Assembly: GCA_963783235.1 (NCBI GenBank)
Contig: CAWAMN010000002.1
Span: forward strand, 1,178,001 to 1,242,000
Source: Thiohalomonas sp963783235
GTDB lineage: Bacteria > Pseudomonadota > Gammaproteobacteria > Thiohalomonadales > Thiohalomonadaceae
DNA: 64,000 nt
Direction of reading: 5' to 3'
Within the stretch, counting starts at the first letter, position 1. Every line of letters begins with the position of its first letter. The translations under genes and the position numbers were made by a program. Shown piece after piece: positions 1 through 8,729 of this stretch. Below the pieces are notes generated by a model that searched no databases, was not told where the DNA came from, and saw nothing but the letters and a program-made list of their open reading frames with translations.

Positions 1-322
1 GCACATAGCGCAAATCAATCCCGTCGAGCAGCCAGTTGAGCTGCTGGCCGGTGAGCGTAGCCAGTTCGCCGCCGAGAAAGACCGGCCACTTGAAGCGCTC
101 CTTCTCCAGACGCTTCATCCACAGGCAAAAGCCGGAGCCTTCCCAGTAGAGCATCTTGACCTTGTCGCGGCGCCGGTTGACGAAGACGAACAGCCGCTCG
201 GAGAACGGGTCGAGTTCCAGCTCGGCTTCGACCAGCACCGCCAAGCCATTGATGCCCTTTCGAAAGTCCACCGGCTTGAGGCAAACATACACCTCAGGCA
301 GGTCGTTACTCGGGCGCATCAT
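1..322 (-). CDS. tnpB: IS66 TnpB accessory protein, partial (C-terminus beyond window)
   Basis: This is the second accessory gene of IS66-family elements, needed for transposition but not carrying the DDE active site. It is identical in the visible part to the complete 119-residue copy at 8730-9089, starting MMRPSNDLPEVYVCLKPVDF. The stop codon lies before position 1. It overlaps the end of tnpA by 4 bp (ATGA), indicating translational coupling in the order tnpA-tnpB-tnpC. Confidence 0.9.
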   Translation of the reverse strand, partial: MMRPSNDLPEVYVCLKPVDFRKGINGLAVLVEAELELDPFSERLFVFVNRRRDKVKMLYWEGSGFCLWMKRLEKERFKWPVFLGGELATLTGQQLNWLLDGIDLRYV

Positions 323-651
323 CCGGCCAAGGCCCTTACCAACTCCGCCACCCAGGCCGGCTCGGTGCTGTTATCGAACTCCAGCGCCACGCCCGTCGGC
401 AAGACAACGCGGCAGCGGCCCAGTCCGCGACCGTCAACGACACGGGCTTTTTGAAACAGGCGAGGCCGCGCGGGATTATCGCCGAGGACGCCTTTGCGCC
501 GGAGCGTGGACTTCCAGTTATAGAAGGCCGTTACGTTCAACTCATGCGCCTTGGCGTACTGGCGCATCGACTGTCCGGACTGCTCGCAGGCCCGGATGTG
601 ATCAAGCCAGACGCGCTGCTTGTCGGTGAGTGAGATTTCCGTGGTGTCCAT
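319..651 (-). CDS. tnpA: IS66 TnpA accessory protein (copy 1)
   Basis: First gene of the IS66 element, a helix-turn-helix accessory protein of 110 residues starting MDTTEISLTDKQRVWLDHIR. The N-terminal half contains the HTH (SMRQYAKAHELNVTAFYNW). An upstream in-frame ATG at 684 would add 11 residues, but the start at 651 begins directly with the conserved sequence. The product is the same as that of the copy at 9086-9418. Confidence 0.88.
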   Translation of the reverse strand: MDTTEISLTDKQRVWLDHIRACEQSGQSMRQYAKAHELNVTAFYNWKSTLRRKGVLGDNPARPRLFQKARVVDGRGLGRCRVVLPTGVALEFDNSTEPAWVAELVRALAG

Positions 652-737
652 GCTGTGCTCCGGTTTGCTTGACTGCCGGTGCACAGTGTTGCCCCTCAGA
701 ATGCGCGAGAGAAGTACGGGGAAGAATTACCGGTTAC

Positions 738-1026
738 GTTCTTTTTGGTGGGGAAATAGCAATCTTAGACTTTTATGGATGCCTAGGAGGTACCCGACAC
801 GATCCTGCAGATCTCGGCTCAAGCCCATTGGCTCGCCCCGGCGGTATCTGCGTAGAGTGGCTTCCTGATCCGACCCTAGCCCCAAAACAGATAGTTGTTG
901 GGCATCCGACAGCTGCCAATGCTCCAACAGTTGCGTGATCATGCTCGCAAGGGCCTGTTGTTTTTCACGATCGGGCTTAGTGGATTCGAGCTGAGCCATA
1001 GGAAGTTTGCCTTTTGGTGTTTTCAA
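738..1026 (-). pseudogene. Xre/MbcA/ParS-type (DUF2384) antitoxin, truncated by IS66
   Basis: The N-terminal ~96 codons resemble antitoxins of the Xre/MbcA/ParS family, which pair with RES-domain toxins. The recognisable part is a helical DNA-binding region (LSDAQQLSVLGLGSDQEATL) followed by GEPMGLSRDLQDRVGYLLGI, the entry to the DUF2384 toxin-binding domain. The frame runs directly into the IS66 end at 737 and stops eight nucleotides inside it, so the C-terminal toxin-binding half and any RES toxin gene are missing. The family call rests on motif memory; the truncation is seen directly. Confidence 0.65.
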
Positions 1027-1154
1027 TCCATCGTAACAATCGATTCGAGTACCGCAAGAGCGGTGCGATTAACTCAGCTGCGAACTGCCAGCCAGGGTGA
1101 AGTTTTACTTAGGCGGAGTAAACACGGTAGCCGCACGGCAGGTCACAGTGAATC

Positions 1155-1376
1155 ATGGAAGCCTTCTATCACCTACTACTGGATGACCCGAATCTTGAAA
1201 CTGTGGGAGTCGGGGAGTCTCTGGGCGAAGAATTGACCCATCAGCTGAGCTGGGATGTCCCTAGCGCTACCCAGCAAAGATTGGACGACGCTATAACGAA
1301 AGTTCGTCGGGCAGACCCTCGGATGGAAGGCGTCAAATCAGCCATCATCCGAGCTGCTATTCGCCACACGGTTTAG
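1155..1376 (+). CDS. Small hypothetical protein
   Basis: A 73-residue open frame starting MEAFYHLLLDDPNLETVGVG. No family is recognised. It is acidic in its first half and ends in a helical basic stretch (GVKSAIIRAAIRHTV). A weak AGGT lies about 12 bp before the ATG. It sits in island debris between the truncated antitoxin and the parB pseudogene, and could itself be the tail of a lost gene. Confidence 0.3.
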   Translation: MEAFYHLLLDDPNLETVGVGESLGEELTHQLSWDVPSATQQRLDDAITKVRRADPRMEGVKSAIIRAAIRHTV

Positions 1377-1506
1377 TCAATCCCGCCAACGGTTGGCAGG
1401 TAAAGTAAAGTGGACATAAGTAGCCGAAAATAAAAGAAAAACGATGTCGTTTTTTGCGAAAAAATACTCTTTTTAGCCGGAAAAAGCAGTGAGTAAGACT
1501 TGGTAG
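1377..1506. other. AT-rich leader of parB remnant with an 8-bp hairpin
   Basis: AT-rich spacer before the parB remnant. It holds a perfect inverted repeat AAAAACGA/TCGTTTTT at 1437-1454 with a two-base centre. This could be an operator or a hairpin for the lost partition operon. I see no gene here. Confidence 0.3.
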
Positions 1507-2070
1507 ATGCTAGGCGAATACAAAGAAATACCGCTTGATCTCATCCGCCGCGGTCGTTTCCAACCGAGGCAACACTTCTCTCAGGAAAAACTCGAAGAGC
1601 TGGCCGATTCCTACGCGGAATGGGGTTCAGTAACCTATCTTGGTCCGTCCAGATTGCATAGCTCCCAGGGCTCCCCTCCATCGTTCGCGATTACGATGAT
1701 CTGCAGGCGGCCCGAGCTGCGCACATCGAAAACACGCATCGAGAAGATCTGACGCCTCTGGAGAATGCGGAATACATCCGACGACTGATCGATGAATTCG
1801 ACTTCAAACACTAGGAAGTCGCGGACTACTTAGCGATCTCGCGGCCGGTCGTTACCAACTATCTCCGCCTGCTTAAACTAGGGACCCGCGCTCGAGAGCT
1901 CCTGGGAGCCGAGCGGCTGGCAAACGGACATGCTCGCGTTCTGGTGAGTGTGCCGGAGCCGATGCAAGGCCAATTGGCCAAGCTCTGCGCCGAGAAAGAA
2001 TGATCCGTTCGCCTACTGGAGAAAAAGGTCAAAGAGGTGCTCTCGACAGAAGCCGAGCAGGAACAGAGGA
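1507..2070 (+). pseudogene. parB: ParB-family partition protein, decayed
   Basis: The first ~40 codons match the ParB N-terminus (IPLDLIRRGRFQPRQHFSQ, then LEELADSYAEWG). The frame then shifts and the central ParB box with the ERRWRA-type motif is gone. From about 1693 another frame resumes with recognisable ParB sequence (LTPLENAEYIRRLIDEFDF; the HTH segment EVADYLAISRPVVTNYLRLL; ARELLGAERLANGHARVLV). That frame carries two in-frame stops, TAG at about 1812 and TGA near 2000. It is therefore a dead copy from a plasmid or integrative element rather than chromosomal parB; no parA is nearby. Confidence 0.8.
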
Positions 2071-2113
2071 AGAACAGAGCGGTCTTGCTCCGCTCCGATT
2101 CCGCTGGCCGACT

Positions 2114-2320
2114 CCACGCGACGACCTTCTTCCGCTTGTCGGCCACGAGCCTTCCTTCTCGATATTCCTTGCGCCACCGTGACAGCATGAACGGGTGTAT
2201 ATCCAGGGTTCGCGCCAGCTCCTAGGCCTGTAGGCCATCCATTAGGTTCAGTCGAACTGCCTTGGCCTTGAACTCCTCCGAGTAGCGCCACGTTTTACAG
2301 GGCTGATTGCTCTTTGGCAT
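2114..2320 (-). pseudogene. IS3-family transposase OrfA remnant
   Basis: Reading from an ATG at 2318-2320 on the minus strand gives MPKSNQPCKTWRYSEEFKAK and then AVRLNLMDGLQA, an in-frame TAG, and ELARTLDIHPFMLSRWRKEY. This is the OrfA HTH protein of an IS3-type element. After KRKKVVAW homology stops, so the C-terminus and the orfB integrase are missing. The orfA abuts the parB pseudogene, so the two relics were probably joined by deletion. Confidence 0.75.
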
Positions 2321-2557
2321 TGGACACCTCTTTCGTCGCTTAACTTCGGTTTCCGCTAAATCGGGGGAAGTTCAGCCGGGTTTTGATCGTGCCTCCGTGG
2401 GGGGACCTTTGGCGCCCAACTAGGCAGAAAGGAAAATTTTTTTCGCTTTTTATTTCAGATACTTGCTGACTTCTTTGCGTGCAAAAACTCCATAAAGTCT
2501 CTTTTGCCGAGGTCTTAAGAATAGAGGACGACTTAAACGGCAACCACTGAGGTAAAA
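2321..2557. other. Intergenic leader of recombinase operon / old IS end
   Basis: This spacer holds the outer side of the IS3 remnant (TGGACACCTCTTTCGTCG on plus) and an inverted pair AACTTC (2342-2347)/GAAGTT (2367-2372). An AT-rich stretch with long T and A runs follows. A ribosome site GAGG at 2549-2552 lies 5 bp before the ATG of the next gene. I could not define a convincing sigma-70 promoter. Confidence 0.4.
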
Positions 2558-3043
2558 ATGCGGCGACTAAGCGAGCTTCCACTCTCATCGATAAATGGGC
2601 TCCACCCCTCCCTAACGGCTCTCAGAGCCCGGCTATCAATCCCGCCGCTTGGCTCGGTTTGCGCGACGGCTGTCGATACCCGTTCACTACGACACCTCGC
2701 ACGCATCACGCCCATCCGGGTTACCCAACGGCGGACTGATTACGTCTGTACGGGGAACGTCCGCCTCTATAACGCGCTTCGTGCCGCGATACCCGAACAC
2801 GCCATTGTACCGGTCCTAGTCGACCGGCAACGCCCCCTACGGGACCTCCATGACGAGCACCTCACTGAATTGCTGCTAATGCCGGCATTGGTCGGGCTGC
2901 ACACCGCCGATATCGTGCGTTTATTTCGACTCGCCAAGCACCTGCAGACCTCCGATGAGTTCGCCAATATGGGGCTTTCCACAAAGGCCGATTTTGGTCG
3001 GTTGTTTCGATTGAGTCCCGGAAAGATGAGGTCACTGAAATGA
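2558..3043 (+). CDS. Small ParB-like protein, first gene of the recombinase operon
   Basis: A 161-residue protein with a good ribosome site (GAGG, 5-bp spacing). The centre (ITPIRVTQRRTDYVCTGNVR, then LYNALRAAI and VPVLVD) is laid out like the ParB/Srx nuclease-fold segment, with GNVRLY in place of GxRR. The C-terminal half is helical and basic (TADIVRLFRLAKHL, ending LSPGKMRSLK). Its stop overlaps the next start (ATGA), so it is translationally coupled to the recombinase genes. A role as a DNA-binding accessory or directionality factor is inferred from this position; no named family was recognised. Confidence 0.6.
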   Translation: MRRLSELPLSSINGLHPSLTALRARLSIPPLGSVCATAVDTRSLRHLARITPIRVTQRRTDYVCTGNVRLYNALRAAIPEHAIVPVLVDRQRPLRDLHDEHLTELLLMPALVGLHTADIVRLFRLAKHLQTSDEFANMGLSTKADFGRLFRLSPGKMRSLK

Positions 3044-3768
3044 GCCATGTTGCGCCGTCACAGAGCACCGCTCACCAAGTTTTGCTGGAGGAGGCGAAAA
3101 ACGCTGGGTTTTCTCCCAAACGAATTCGCCGGTTCCTATGGCTAATTAATGCTCACGATGATCTTCTAGCATTCCCGCTGGTTTGCCGGAGTCTTGGCCT
3201 AATTTTGGGGCGCGTTGAGGAGTATGCGATCGCCGACATGCAAGCGATGAATATACGGGATTGGCCCGAGATCATCGCCTGGACGCAGGAACATCAACAC
3301 CATTTAAGTGAGCGGATCGGTGAATCATTCAGTCGCGGTAGTGAATCGGCCAAGACCGGCCATCCGCTCCTTGGCTACGGGGCTGTCCGGCACCCTCTCT
3401 ACACGGCCCTATGCGATTGTCCTGCCGACAAAGATAGTCAGGGCCTCTTTCATCTCTTGGCCGGTCATTTTGTCGTGGCGCACGTTTCACTGTTCACCGA
3501 ATTCGTGCCCCTCAGTCAGTACGAATCGCACGCCGTTGATGGTGAAATTATCGGGCCGCCACGCTCGACTTATCACGCTGCGCTGGGGCTGAGGGCCATG
3601 AGTGATCCAGATTCAAAACCACTTCTTATGTCGATCAAGCCCTTCTTAAATCATAATGAATTCATCCGATCGGCCAAATTTACTCTCGGGAATCTATCCG
3701 ATAATAATCAGGAAAAGCGTTTTCGGCTGCATCGAAAGCTCAGAGCAGCTAATCCACTATCTTGCTAG
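3040..3768 (+). CDS. Operon protein, probably the N-terminal part of the following recombinase
   Basis: A 242-residue frame starting MSHVAPSQSTAHQVLLEEAK, coupled by ATGA to the preceding gene. It contains an HTH-like basic start (FSPKRIRRFLWLINAHDDLL) and no recognised domain. It ends LHRKLRAANPLSC at a TAG that overlaps the next frame by 113 bp. The next frame only becomes convincing at HYLARVAGLAPWRTRKAG, just after this stop. The two frames may therefore be one ~846-residue gene broken by a single-base shift around 3740-3768. An alternative is two genes with programmed or overlapping translation. Confidence 0.55.
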   Translation: MSHVAPSQSTAHQVLLEEAKNAGFSPKRIRRFLWLINAHDDLLAFPLVCRSLGLILGRVEEYAIADMQAMNIRDWPEIIAWTQEHQHHLSERIGESFSRGSESAKTGHPLLGYGAVRHPLYTALCDCPADKDSQGLFHLLAGHFVVAHVSLFTEFVPLSQYESHAVDGEIIGPPRSTYHAALGLRAMSDPDSKPLLMSIKPFLNHNEFIRSAKFTLGNLSDNNQEKRFRLHRKLRAANPLSC

Positions 3769-5578
3769 GGTGGCAGGTCTTGCACCCTGGCGAACTCGAA
3801 AGGCGGGCACCGGCTCTAGGGGATCTAATCGCCGAATGCACCGTTCGTTTACCGATCAGCTCATCGACGCTGAAGAGTCTTTTGGGTACCACGGTGATCC
3901 CGATGACCCCTACGACAACAGCGGCCACTATCAGGCGGTCGGCGGCCCAATAGTGTTAGCTCATCCGCACGGAACTCCACCGGATGAGTTTGGCCAGCAG
4001 GAGGAACTTGGCCTATCTGACTACGGCTGTGATCCCGCTCTCGAGGCTGCGAAAGTCGCGTTAGCGGCAAAAGGCCAAGCTCGCCATATCGAGATGGCGA
4101 ATCAAATGCTCCCCTGGAAATACGGTAATCTCACGGTCGAGGAAATCGCTAACCTTGTTTCCGTCTGCAACGAGCGGTTCCGGAAACTCATCTCCCAAAA
4201 CGTCTGGACACAGGATGAGGCACTGGAGGCCGAGACCATCGCTCTTGTACAGACCGCGCTGTGGACCGGGAGTTCGCTGGAGCGTGCTGTGGATCTACAG
4301 ATCATCACATCACCGAACCCGGATGCCGAACTGGCCTTGTATGCGCCGGAGGCAAAGCTTAACGAGCACCGAATATGCGAATGGCGAGTGCGCAGTCATT
4401 TCCCGGAATACGCGACACACATATCGCTATCAGACGAGGACAAATTGCTCCTGCGGCCGAGGGGCCGATTTGTTTACCTGCCCGACATACTCGGGGTCTC
4501 TCGCTATCTCGTGCCGTTGAAAGAGCGCGAGCGCAACCGCAAAGGCAATCGACTGTTTCGACGCGAACTCGACGTGTACCGTCGGAGCTTGAAGGCACTG
4601 CTTAAGTCGGTTCCGAATGGACGACGAATCACTGAACACAAAATTACTCGTTTGGTGTTCAACAGAATACAGGAATCCTCTGGACACATCGTTTATGCGG
4701 TAGCACTGACCGGCCGCCCGCACCCGCTAGCTAACGTTCGGATGTTCTATTCGACCCCGAGAATAGAAACACTTCGTCGCTATTACATCAGCGCCGTGGA
4801 TAAACTAGCGACCCAGGTCTACTCAGCGATCGACAAACCAAAACCAGCACCCTATCTGGCGCCGAAGCCCATCCATGATCTTTCAGTGGGGAGTCGTCTC
4901 TGTCCTAGCTATGCGGCGGTAAAAACTGCAGTAGCCCGGATGCAGAAACGGATAGCGGCACTCGGCAGCTACAACTGTCGCGTCTCGTTCGCCCGCTACC
5001 ATAACCTATATACGCTCTATACCATTCAGATGATTGGGTATGCGAGTGGCTATCGCGCAGTGGTATCCCCGTTTATTCCTTCAAGCCAAATCGATCGGGA
5101 GAGCGGTCTTGCAACCCTCTCCGATAAAGACGACCAGGAAAACTCGAAAACTCGTCTGATTTGGTTACCTCCGGCTGTCATCGAGCAAATCCTCGCATAC
5201 GAAAGACACGTCCGCGCTATTTTCGAAAGTGTGGATGCACCACTAGGACCTAATAGCGATGTACTTTTCATCGACGAGCGTCGGTTTGTGGCGAGGGAGG
5301 TACGCCCCAAAACCGTCGAGGTTTACCTTTCAGAATTCTTGCCCGTGCAAGCTAATACGCACCGGCGGTTTATGCGCACCGAGTTAGCCGAGCGGGGCTG
5401 TCCCCCTGAGGTCATCGATGCCTGGATGGGGCACTGGTCGCGTGGAGAGGAGCCTTGGGGCCCGTATTCATCGTTTTGCGTTGAGCAGTATGTGGCGTCT
5501 CTTCAACAATACCTACTCCCGTTGCTGGAAGGACTAGGATGGCGTCTCGTTCAGAGTGAGGTAGGTATCAATGGATAA
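3656..5578 (+). CDS. Large tyrosine recombinase/integrase-like protein
   Basis: An open frame of up to 640 residues. The C-terminal ~180 residues have the tyrosine-recombinase layout: a box I-type Arg in GYASGYRAVV near residue 462, an H-x-x-x-x-R box NTHRRFMRTELAERG near 567, and MGHWSRGEEPWGPYSSF near 591, where the GH box and a candidate Tyr are close together. The HRRFMR box and PYSSF ending are unusual, so catalytic competence is uncertain. The ATG at 3656 lacks a ribosome site and its first ~35 residues look out of frame; a later start such as 3837, or fusion with the upstream frame, is more likely. It overlaps the next gene by 8 bp. Confidence 0.65.
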   Translation: MNSSDRPNLLSGIYPIIIRKSVFGCIESSEQLIHYLARVAGLAPWRTRKAGTGSRGSNRRMHRSFTDQLIDAEESFGYHGDPDDPYDNSGHYQAVGGPIVLAHPHGTPPDEFGQQEELGLSDYGCDPALEAAKVALAAKGQARHIEMANQMLPWKYGNLTVEEIANLVSVCNERFRKLISQNVWTQDEALEAETIALVQTALWTGSSLERAVDLQIITSPNPDAELALYAPEAKLNEHRICEWRVRSHFPEYATHISLSDEDKLLLRPRGRFVYLPDILGVSRYLVPLKERERNRKGNRLFRRELDVYRRSLKALLKSVPNGRRITEHKITRLVFNRIQESSGHIVYAVALTGRPHPLANVRMFYSTPRIETLRRYYISAVDKLATQVYSAIDKPKPAPYLAPKPIHDLSVGSRLCPSYAAVKTAVARMQKRIAALGSYNCRVSFARYHNLYTLYTIQMIGYASGYRAVVSPFIPSSQIDRESGLATLSDKDDQENSKTRLIWLPPAVIEQILAYERHVRAIFESVDAPLGPNSDVLFIDERRFVAREVRPKTVEVYLSEFLPVQANTHRRFMRTELAERGCPPEVIDAWMGHWSRGEEPWGPYSSFCVEQYVASLQQYLLPLLEGLGWRLVQSEVGING

Positions 5579-7082
5579 TTTCGGGACTATCTGGGATTTC
5601 ACTGATGTCAATCCCAAGCGTTTGCGGCAGTCGGGCGCCTCACTCCGCAAGCTGCTGCAGAGCCATTCCAGCCCGATAGGAGACGTTCTGCTGGGACACG
5701 GCGGACGCACGGGTTCAAAGGACGAGATGCGGCAACTCGAAGCGTTCATCCTCCACAAAATTGGACAGCGCCGTGAAGCGGTGGATTACCTTCGGGCGCT
5801 GCAGGTCGTGATCGAGCGAGGCTTTAAGGCCGGTCTGTTCGAAGTATGCCCCCCTCGGATCCCAACGCTCACCAAACGGCACCCGAGTCCCTTCGATGAA
5901 AATACGATTGCGAATTTGGGGCGCTATCGTCAGTGGCGGGAGGTCCTGCAGCAAAATGCCTGCGAAAACACTTCTCTGGAATTAAAGATCGAGGTCGGAC
6001 GCGCATTAACCTCGGCGGTTCTCCAAGGGTGTTTGTTAGAGCAACGCATACTTGAGTCTCTTTTACGCCACATAGATACCCCTCCGGTCTTGACTGACGA
6101 GAGGGTGTCCTATGAACTCTCACTTCCCTGGGGGAAAGAGGAGAATCAAGAATTCCGGCGCTGGACAGCTGATCCACTTACCGAACTGCTCTTGTACCGA
6201 TTGCAGGGGCGCGTCGGTAGTGAACCTGAAGATTGGGGTAAGCGGCCCGCCGATACGGCGGTACGTGCGTTTTTCAAGAGCACCGGACTCAACAGGGGTG
6301 ACTGCCCGAAAACCCTCTCTGACCTGTTGTCGGTCGCGAAATCCTGGTGGCAAAACAAACTGCCGCTAGGGCTGATTGACTACGCAGCACGCACCCGACC
6401 ATCACATTCGCTCGAGTCGACCAGTTGGTATCGTCTTTTGGGCCTTGAGCCGCCAAATGCTTCGGCATTGCAAACAGCCGTGGTGACGCAGCTTCCTGAG
6501 AGTGACGCTGCGGATGGTCTCTCGGATGGTTACTCCATCGACTGGTTCGATCGCGCCCGCGTTGCCCTGCGTGACTCGGACAAAGGTACCGTGCGCCGAA
6601 ATCTCGAACGGCTAAATAGTGAGTTTCCGGATCCCTATGATCCAGCCCACCTGTTTACTCGCTGGGCGATATTCATGCTGAACGTCGGCTCCGCGGCGGG
6701 CAATCCTCTAAAGCTCACGACGATACGCGGTTACTTTGGCCCTGTCGGTGGCCGCATTCTCGGCCAGCTCGGGCACCTCGACCTGAGCACGCTTTCCGCC
6801 GATGCGCTCGAGGAAATTTATGCGGAGGTTATCGGTGATGCACGAAGCGCCAATCATCGGAGGAATCTCGCTCGTGGTGTGCGTGAATTTCATCGCTTTC
6901 TCGTAGCCGAATATCACGCGGACCCTATTGATGAGGGCGAAGTTCTCGGCATCGGTAGGGGACTCATTGGCGTCGATGCAAACCTTATCTCGGTAGACGA
7001 GTACTCGGCTGTTCTTGCTCATCTCAATAGTATGCAGCTCGAGATAGTCCACCCGGATCTCACAAAAATCGCTCGCCTTGTT
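5571..7082 (+). pseudogene. Giant tyrosine recombinase, 5' part (split by IS66)
   Basis: The first 504 codons of a recombinase that continues at 9513-11114. This part carries the N-terminal and core-binding regions: a helical region (LSADALEEIYAEVIGDARSA then NHRRNLARGVREFHRFLVAEY) resembles the SAM-like DNA-binding domain that precedes the catalytic domain. Reading ends ...KIARLV at 7082, then three IS66-encoded residues and a stop at 7094. It overlaps the upstream gene by 8 bp, so four frames form one operon. Without the insertion the gene would encode about 1037 residues, about three times a typical integrase. Confidence 0.8.
7075..7082 (+). repeat. Target site duplication, left
   Basis: GCCTTGTT lies directly before the IS66 end (GTAAGCG at 7083) and is repeated exactly at 9505-9512. 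Eight base pairs is the standard IS66 duplication length. Confidence 0.95.
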
Positions 7083-7122
7083 GTAAGCGATTAGCGAAAC
7101 CCGTATTGCGCGGGGTTCCGGC

Positions 7123-8676
7123 CTAATCCAAGCTGTCGGCGTCGAGATTGAAAGGCAGCAGCGCCTCGAAATCCTCGACCGATTCGGCGCCGGGTAGTTC
7201 TTTAAAAACGTGGCGCAGGTAGCGGTAGGGCTCATGGCCGCTGGCCTTGGCGGTGGCGATGAGACTGTATAGCCGTGCCGAGGTGTGCGCGCCCTTGGGG
7301 GTATCGGCAAAGAGCCAGTTGTTGCGACCGATGACAAAGGGGCGGATGGCGCGCTCGGCGGCATTGTTGTCGATGCTGAGGCGGCCGTCTTCGACGTAAC
7401 GGGCCAGCTTGGACCATTCACCGGCCAGATAGCCCAAGGCCCTGCCGATGGCACTTTGGGGCGGTACCTCGGGCAGCGACTGCTCCAGCCACTTTCGCAT
7501 GTCCTTCAGCACCGGCCGGGCCTTCTCCTGGCGCAGTCGGTAGCGCTCCTCGGGGCTGAGGTCTTTGGCCTGCTTTTCGATACGGTAGAGCTTGCCAATG
7601 AAGTCGAGGCCCTTGCCAGCGCGGCCGGTCGGTTTGCCCTTGGCCTTCTTGCCCTGCGCCTTGAGCGCCTCGTCGAATTTGCGCCGGGCATGGGCCATGC
7701 AGCCAAGCAGGCGCACATCCTGCTGCTCGGCCACGGCGTTATAGCCGTCATAGCCATCGCACTGCACAGTGCCGCTAAAGCCTTCAAGCAGACGAAGCGG
7801 TACGGACTGGCCCCTTGAGGGGTCGTAATCGAAGAGGATGACCGGCTTGTCGGGCGGACCGCCGCGCTGGACCCACATATAGGACTTGGAGGATGCCTTT
7901 TTGCCGTCCTCCTTCAACACCTGCACCGTAGTCTCGTCCATCTGCACGATGTCGTAACCGAGCAGCGTATCGCGCAGCAGGTTAACCAGTGGCAGGACCA
8001 AATCCCCGAGCTTGAGCATCCAGCCGGCCAGGGTGGCCCGGGGGATCTCGACGCCGGCCCGCCTCAGAATGCTTTCCTGTCGGTACAGCGGCAGGGCATC
8101 GACGTACTTGGCGGTACACACGTGGGCCAGAAGGCCGGGGCTGGCAAAGCTCTTCGGAATCGGCTGGGGCGGGAGCTTCGCCGTCTTCACCCCCTGACGG
8201 CAGCAGGGGCAGGCGTACTTGGGCCGGATGTGACGCAACACCTGGACTTTGGCCGGGATCACATCCAGCTGCTCGGAGATCTCCTCGCCAATGCGCTCCA
8301 GGGCGCTGCCGTCATGCGGGCAGACCTTCTCGGCTTCGGGCAGGTCATGCAGGACCTCGACCCGCTCGATGTAATCCGGCAGCGGCTTGCGACCGGGCTT
8401 TTGGCGCTGGTGGGCCGGGACAGTGACCGAGGCTTCTTCGGCTTCATCGACTGTGCCCTCGGCCTGCTCCGGGGCCTCGGCCTCATTGAAAAGGCCGAGC
8501 TGGTGTTTGTCGGCCTTTTCCGAAGAGCGGCCGAAGCGCTTGGCCACCAGGATATTCAGCTTTTCCTGAAGCGCGACAATCTGCGCGTCTTTTCGCTGCA
8601 GCTGCGTCTGCTGCTTGGCAACCAGCGCTTTCAGCGCCTCGATGTCGTCCGGCAAATTGTTCGTAACAGCGACCAT
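7123..8676 (-). CDS. tnpC: IS66 transposase TnpC
   Basis: DDE transposase of 517 residues that cuts and joins the IS ends. An N-terminal coiled coil (EALKALVAKQQTQLQRKDAQ) precedes the FGRSSEK motif, then a zinc-binding pair (CPHDGSA, CPCCRQG). The catalytic triad is visible as QMDETTVQVL, VQCDGYDGYNAV and the terminal SIDNNAAERAIRP. Full length for the family, with no internal stops, so it is probably functional. I chose MVAVTNNLPDD as start; a start at 8697 would add seven residues. Confidence 0.95.
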   Translation of the reverse strand: MVAVTNNLPDDIEALKALVAKQQTQLQRKDAQIVALQEKLNILVAKRFGRSSEKADKHQLGLFNEAEAPEQAEGTVDEAEEASVTVPAHQRQKPGRKPLPDYIERVEVLHDLPEAEKVCPHDGSALERIGEEISEQLDVIPAKVQVLRHIRPKYACPCCRQGVKTAKLPPQPIPKSFASPGLLAHVCTAKYVDALPLYRQESILRRAGVEIPRATLAGWMLKLGDLVLPLVNLLRDTLLGYDIVQMDETTVQVLKEDGKKASSKSYMWVQRGGPPDKPVILFDYDPSRGQSVPLRLLEGFSGTVQCDGYDGYNAVAEQQDVRLLGCMAHARRKFDEALKAQGKKAKGKPTGRAGKGLDFIGKLYRIEKQAKDLSPEERYRLRQEKARPVLKDMRKWLEQSLPEVPPQSAIGRALGYLAGEWSKLARYVEDGRLSIDNNAAERAIRPFVIGRNNWLFADTPKGAHTSARLYSLIATAKASGHEPYRYLRHVFKELPGAESVEDFEALLPFNLDADSLD

Positions 8677-8729
8677 GGCCCCATTGTACCGAGCCAAAGC
8701 GATGGTCGTGATCGAACTTTTCGATCGGC

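Larger units (their letters stand above)
1..737 (-). mobile_element. IS66-family element, copy 1 (truncated by window start)
   Basis: This is the tnpA-side end of an IS66-family insertion sequence. Positions 1-738 match 8768-9505 with no difference I could find, so it is a second copy of the complete element at 7083-9504. The outer end reads GTAACCGGTAATTC on the minus strand, the GTAA start typical of IS66. The tnpC transposase half lies outside the window. Its expected 8-bp target duplicate next to the visible end would be 738-745 (gttctttt), which cannot be checked here. The element interrupts an antitoxin gene. Confidence 0.93.

Noticed and set aside
895..1236. 113-codon plus-strand frame
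   Set aside because: It runs antisense to the truncated antitoxin and has no protein-like signature.
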